DNA from: Roseiarcus sp963765375 | GTDB lineage: Bacteria; Pseudomonadota; Alphaproteobacteria; Rhizobiales; Beijerinckiaceae | DNA: 64,000 nucleotides | Direction of reading: 5' to 3' | NCBI GenBank assembly: GCA_963765375.1 | Contig: CAVXVZ010000001.1 | Span: 1-64,000, forward strand | Shown here: positions 60,541 to 64,000 of the stretch, in pieces | How positions within the stretch are numbered: the stretch's first letter is position 1 | Layout of the letters: each line of letters starts with the position of its first letter | The notes under the pieces: generated by a model | What the model was told of the DNA's origin: nothing | Seen by the model: only the letters and a program-made list of their open reading frames with translations | Databases searched by the model: none | Program-made: the position numbers and the translations under genes

Positions 60541-63057
60541 ATGAAATCGGCGCCACCTCCTCCGGTGGACAGAATTGAGCGGACGGTCAATCCGCTCGCG
60601 CTCGCGATCCTCATCGTGTGCCTGGCCGGCGCTCTCCTGGCCCTGTGGCTTGCGCCGAGCGCCATCGGCGCGACACTGCTCACCTGGATGATCGTCATCC
60701 TCGCCGTCTGCGGCGCTTTCGGCTTGCTGTTGTTCGCTTTTGGCCTGTTGCAATTCCCGACCCGGGCAGCGCGCCTCGACACCACCAAGGCGATCGCCGA
60801 CTCCAATCCGGACGGAATTCTGGTCACCGACCGCGAATCGCGGATCGTCTACGCCAACGACGCCTACCGCGCGCTCTCGGGGGCGCGCGCCGCGGGCGAC
60901 CTGCGTCCGGTCGAGCGCCTGTTCACCGGCTCCCCCGACGTCTCGGAGTCGGTCTACCGGCTGTCCCAGGCGGCCAAGTCCGGGGCGCGGGCAAGCGAGG
61001 AGCTGCGTCTCTCGCCGCCGCCGAGCGGCGAGGGCGAGGTCGCCTGGTATCGCATTCGCGTACGCCCGCTCGAGGGCGCGGCCAAGGACGGGATGATGGC
61101 GTGGACGGTCTCGGACGAAACGCGCGACCACGACCGGCACGAAACCTTCTTCCAGGACCTTCAGCACGCGATCGACTATCTCGACCACGCGCCCGCCGGG
61201 TTCTTCTCCGCCGAGCCCGACGGCGCGATCGCGCACATGAACGCCACCCTCGCGGGATGGCTCGACTACGATCTCGCACAGTTCGGCGTCGGCCGGCTCA
61301 AGGTCGACGACATTGTCGCCGGCAACGGCGGCGCCATGCTGGCCATGATATCCGGCGGCCCGGGCGAAGTGACTACGCAGCAATTCGATGTCGACCTCAA
61401 GCCGCGCCAGGGCCGGGTGCTGCCGGTGCGCATCCTCCACAAGGTTGCCTTTTCCAGCGACGGGGCGCCCGGTCCGTCGCGCTCGCTAGTGATCAACCGC
61501 GCGCCGGGCGAGATCAAGGGCGAAGACCTGCGCGCCGCGGAAGTTCGATTTGCTCGCATTTTCAATTCAACGCCGGTGGCGATTGCGGCGGTTGACGCCG
61601 CGGGCGCGGTGTTGCGTCCCAACGCGGCCTTTGCGCGGCTTGCCCAGACCGCGCTCAAGACCGACGCCGCCAAGGGACGGCTGTCAATCTTCGACCTGGT
61701 CGCCGAGCGCGATCGCGCCTCCTTGGGCGCTTCGATCGAGGCGTCCGCCCAAGGCAAGGGCGAGATCGCTCCGCTCGACGTGTCGCTGGAGGCGGCGGGC
61801 GCCTCGCGTTCGGCGCGCCTCTTTGTCTCGGCGGCCGATCCGAAGACCGACGAGGGCGCGAGCGCAACCATATTCGCCCTCGACACGACCGAGCAGAGCA
61901 CGCTCCGGGAGAACCTCGTCCAGAGCCAGAAGATGCAGGCGATCGGCCAGCTCGCCGGCGGCGTGGCGCACGACTTCAACAACGTGCTGACCGCAATCAT
62001 CGGCTATTCCGATCTTCTGCTCGCCAATCATCGCCCGACCGATCCGTCCTTCCAGGACATCATGCAGATCAAGCAGAACGCCAATCGGGCGGCCGGCTTG
62101 GTGCGGCAATTGCTCGCCTTCTCGCGCCGCCAGACCCTGCGTCCGCAGACGCTGCAGCTCAACGACGTGCTTTCGGAACTGCAGATGCTGCTTCGCCGGC
62201 TGGTCGGCGAGACGATCCAGCTCGATGTCGTCTACGGGCGCGACCTTTGGCAGGTGAAGGCCGACATCAACCAGTTCGAGCAGGTGATCGTCAATCTCGT
62301 CGTCAATGCCCGCGACGCCATTAGCGACGGCGGCAAGATCACGCTGCGCACGCGCAACTTCCCCGCTTCGGAATGCCCTGAATTGAAGGAGATGGCGATC
62401 GTCCCGGCCGACTACGTGCTGGTTGAGGTCGAAGACACTGGCCACGGCATTCCGCCAGAGGTCCGGGCCAAGATCTTCGAGCCGTTCTTCACCACCAAGG
62501 ACGTCGGCAAGGGCACTGGCCTCGGCCTGTCGATGGTCTACGGCATCATCAAGCAGACCGGCGGCTACGTTTTCTGCGAGAGCGAGCCGGGCGCTGGCTC
62601 GACGTTTCGCATTCTTTTGCCCCGGCGCCAGGGCGATGAGGCCGACGAGCCGGTCAAGAAGGAGGCGCCTAGGCCGGCCGCTGATCTCACCGGCCGGGGC
62701 GCGATCCTCCTGGTCGAGGACGAGGAGGCGGTGCGCGCTTTCGCCTCGCGCGCCCTCGCTTCGCGCGGCTATACGGTGCTCGAGGCGGAGACCGGCCTCG
62801 ACGCGCTGCGGGTCGCCGAGAAGGCGGTCGAGCCGATCGACCTTATCGTTTCGGACGTCATCATGCCGGAAATGGACGGACCGACGATGCTGACCGAGTT
62901 GCGCCGGCGCGGATTGACCGCCAAGGTCATCTTCGTCTCCGGCTACGCCGACGACGCGTTCGCGCGCAACCTGCCGGAGGGCCAGGAATTCGTGTTCCTG
63001 CCCAAGCCGTTCTCGCTCAAGCAGCTCATCGAGACCGTCAAGGGCTTGATGAATTGA
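60541..63057 (+). CDS. cckA: Cell-cycle hybrid histidine kinase CckA
   Basis: An 838-aa inner-membrane kinase-phosphatase that, with ChpT, controls the master regulators CtrA and CpdR. Two membrane helices (about 20-65) are followed by PAS domains (about 85-410), HisKA with the phospho-accepting His in GGVAHDFNNVLTAIIGYSDL (about 476), HATPase with VVNARDAISDGG and GTGLGLSMVYGIIKQTGGYV, and a receiver domain with the aspartate in IVSDVIMPEMDG (about 773). This order is the CckA signature. It is the only cell-cycle regulator here and bears on the GANTC (CcrM) observation. Confidence 0.93.
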   Translation: MKSAPPPPVDRIERTVNPLALAILIVCLAGALLALWLAPSAIGATLLTWMIVILAVCGAFGLLLFAFGLLQFPTRAARLDTTKAIADSNPDGILVTDRESRIVYANDAYRALSGARAAGDLRPVERLFTGSPDVSESVYRLSQAAKSGARASEELRLSPPPSGEGEVAWYRIRVRPLEGAAKDGMMAWTVSDETRDHDRHETFFQDLQHAIDYLDHAPAGFFSAEPDGAIAHMNATLAGWLDYDLAQFGVGRLKVDDIVAGNGGAMLAMISGGPGEVTTQQFDVDLKPRQGRVLPVRILHKVAFSSDGAPGPSRSLVINRAPGEIKGEDLRAAEVRFARIFNSTPVAIAAVDAAGAVLRPNAAFARLAQTALKTDAAKGRLSIFDLVAERDRASLGASIEASAQGKGEIAPLDVSLEAAGASRSARLFVSAADPKTDEGASATIFALDTTEQSTLRENLVQSQKMQAIGQLAGGVAHDFNNVLTAIIGYSDLLLANHRPTDPSFQDIMQIKQNANRAAGLVRQLLAFSRRQTLRPQTLQLNDVLSELQMLLRRLVGETIQLDVVYGRDLWQVKADINQFEQVIVNLVVNARDAISDGGKITLRTRNFPASECPELKEMAIVPADYVLVEVEDTGHGIPPEVRAKIFEPFFTTKDVGKGTGLGLSMVYGIIKQTGGYVFCESEPGAGSTFRILLPRRQGDEADEPVKKEAPRPAADLTGRGAILLVEDEEAVRAFASRALASRGYTVLEAETGLDALRVAEKAVEPIDLIVSDVIMPEMDGPTMLTELRRRGLTAKVIFVSGYADDAFARNLPEGQEFVFLPKPFSLKQLIETVKGLMN

Positions 63058-63114
63058 CGAGCGCGGCCGCGCTCTGACAAACCTTGCTGACAGATCTTGC
63101 CGGGAGCCGAGCCG

Positions 63115-63957
63115 ATGCGTTTTCAAGGCACCGCCACCTATGTGGCGGGCGAAGAGCTCAAGACCGCGGTCAACGCCGCGATCGCGCTCGAACGCCCGCT
63201 GCTCGTCAAGGGCGAGCCCGGCACCGGCAAGACGCTGCTGGCGCAGGAGATCGCCGGCGCGCTCGGCGCCCCGTTCATCGCCTGGCACGTCAAGTCGACC
63301 ACCCGAGCCCAGCAAGGCCTTTACGAATATGACGCCGTTTCGCGTCTGCGCGACTCTCAGCTCGGCGACCCGCGGGTCTCCGAGATCGCCAACTACATCC
63401 GGCGCGGCAAGCTGTGGGAGGCTTTCGCCTCGCCCGTTCGCCCGGTGCTGCTGATCGACGAGATCGACAAGGCCGACATCGAATTCCCCAACGATCTCCT
63501 GCTCGAACTCGACCAGATGGAGTTTCACGTCTACGAGACCGGAGAGACGGTTAGGGCGCGCCTGCGGCCGATCGTCATCATCACCTCCAACAACGAGAAG
63601 GAGTTGCCCGACGCATTCCTGCGCCGCTGCTTCTTTCATTACATCCGCTTTCCCGACGCCGAGACGATGCACAGAATCGTCGAATTGCATTATCCGTCGA
63701 TCAAGGCGCGGCTGGTCGAGGAGGCGATGCGGTCCTTCTTTGCGCTGCGCGAGATGCCGGGATTGAAGAAGAAGCCGACCACTTCGGAACTGCTCGACTG
63801 GCTGAAGCTCCTGCTCAACGAGGACATTTCACCCGATGCGTTGCGCGAGCGCGACGCCAAGAAGCTGATCCCGCCCCTGCATGGCGCGCTGCTCAAGAAC
63901 GAGCAGGACGTGCATCTGTTCGAGAAGCTTGCTTTCCTGACCCGGCGCGAGCGTTAG
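63115..63957 (+). CDS. MoxR-family AAA+ ATPase
   Basis: A 280-aa ATPase. Walker A is GEPGTGKTLLAQEI (about residue 35) and Walker B is PVLLIDEIDKAD (about 118). IVIITSNNEKELPDAFLRRC is the sensor and arginine finger region. The ATG at 63115 follows GGGAG. It follows cckA at 57 bp on the same strand. MoxR ATPases usually pair with a VWA (CoxE) protein; the only one here is 5.3 kb upstream. Client unknown. Confidence 0.9.
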   Translation: MRFQGTATYVAGEELKTAVNAAIALERPLLVKGEPGTGKTLLAQEIAGALGAPFIAWHVKSTTRAQQGLYEYDAVSRLRDSQLGDPRVSEIANYIRRGKLWEAFASPVRPVLLIDEIDKADIEFPNDLLLELDQMEFHVYETGETVRARLRPIVIITSNNEKELPDAFLRRCFFHYIRFPDAETMHRIVELHYPSIKARLVEEAMRSFFALREMPGLKKKPTTSELLDWLKLLLNEDISPDALRERDAKKLIPPLHGALLKNEQDVHLFEKLAFLTRRER

Positions 63958-64000
63958 GCGCCACCCCGCTTGCGATTCCCAAAACCGTCGCGCAATCTCA

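Overview
The window is about 64 kb of GC-rich chromosome from an alphaproteobacterium, most likely of the order Hyphomicrobiales (Rhizobiales). This rests on a CckA-type hybrid kinase, a FliO-like gene, a one-cysteine DksA, a DUF3126 gene and many Tat-exported or ABC-transported substrate systems. I cannot name the genus; the mix would suit the Beijerinckiaceae/Methylocystaceae group. It is ordinary chromosome, not a prophage or plasmid. A tRNA is cut by the left edge.

Layout. 0-9.5 kb: lipA, a large secreted SGNH hydrolase, rsmB with a small PQ-loop-like membrane gene, a SulP transporter with an overlapping HTH regulator, and a PEP-CTERM protein. 9.5-14.3 kb: a complete branched-chain-type ABC importer (livF, fused livM-livG, livH, Tat-dependent binding protein). 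14.4-20.5 kb: a broken DUF998 gene, an acyl-CoA dehydrogenase, SufE, a quinone reductase and a GH88-like hydrolase with a PEP-CTERM tail. 20.6-21.5 kb: an AT-rich scar with a decayed IS5-type transposase and an orphan membrane gene. 21.6-31 kb: guaB, a Uma2 nuclease, an oleate hydratase, an unusual lytic transglycosylase, a sulfotransferase and glmU. 31-35 kb: opgG/D and opgH for periplasmic glucans. 35-35.6 kb: a gene-free stretch with an IS200/IS605-like element that encodes a HEARO/omega-RNA-like structure but no nuclease. 35.6-43.6 kb: SnoaL-like protein, rhomboid protease, and a second complete liv importer (again with livM-livG fused) linked to an Ldh2-type dehydrogenase. 43.8-53.8 kb: PAS and PilZ proteins, DUF3126, cysE, cytochrome b561, a cyclase-family hydrolase, several exporters, and a binding protein next to a probable 8-oxoguanine deaminase. 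53.9-64 kb: adenylate cyclase/TPR protein, PPP phosphatase, CoxE-like VWA protein, Usp, DksA, FliO-like protein, CckA and MoxR.

Two results stand out. First, the orphan HEARO-like RNA element near 35.3-35.6 kb has pseudoknot-forming pairings, terminal hairpins and no iscB or tnpB. Second, six otherwise well-conserved genes carry a one-base insertion, and each lies exactly at a GANTC site, the CcrM methylation target, read as GANTTC or its complement. This points to a modification-linked base-calling artefact rather than gene decay, so these genes are probably intact. Other breaks, at homopolymers or GC runs, affect an oleate hydratase, a sulfotransferase, a DUF998 gene and the transposase; these may be errors or true decay.
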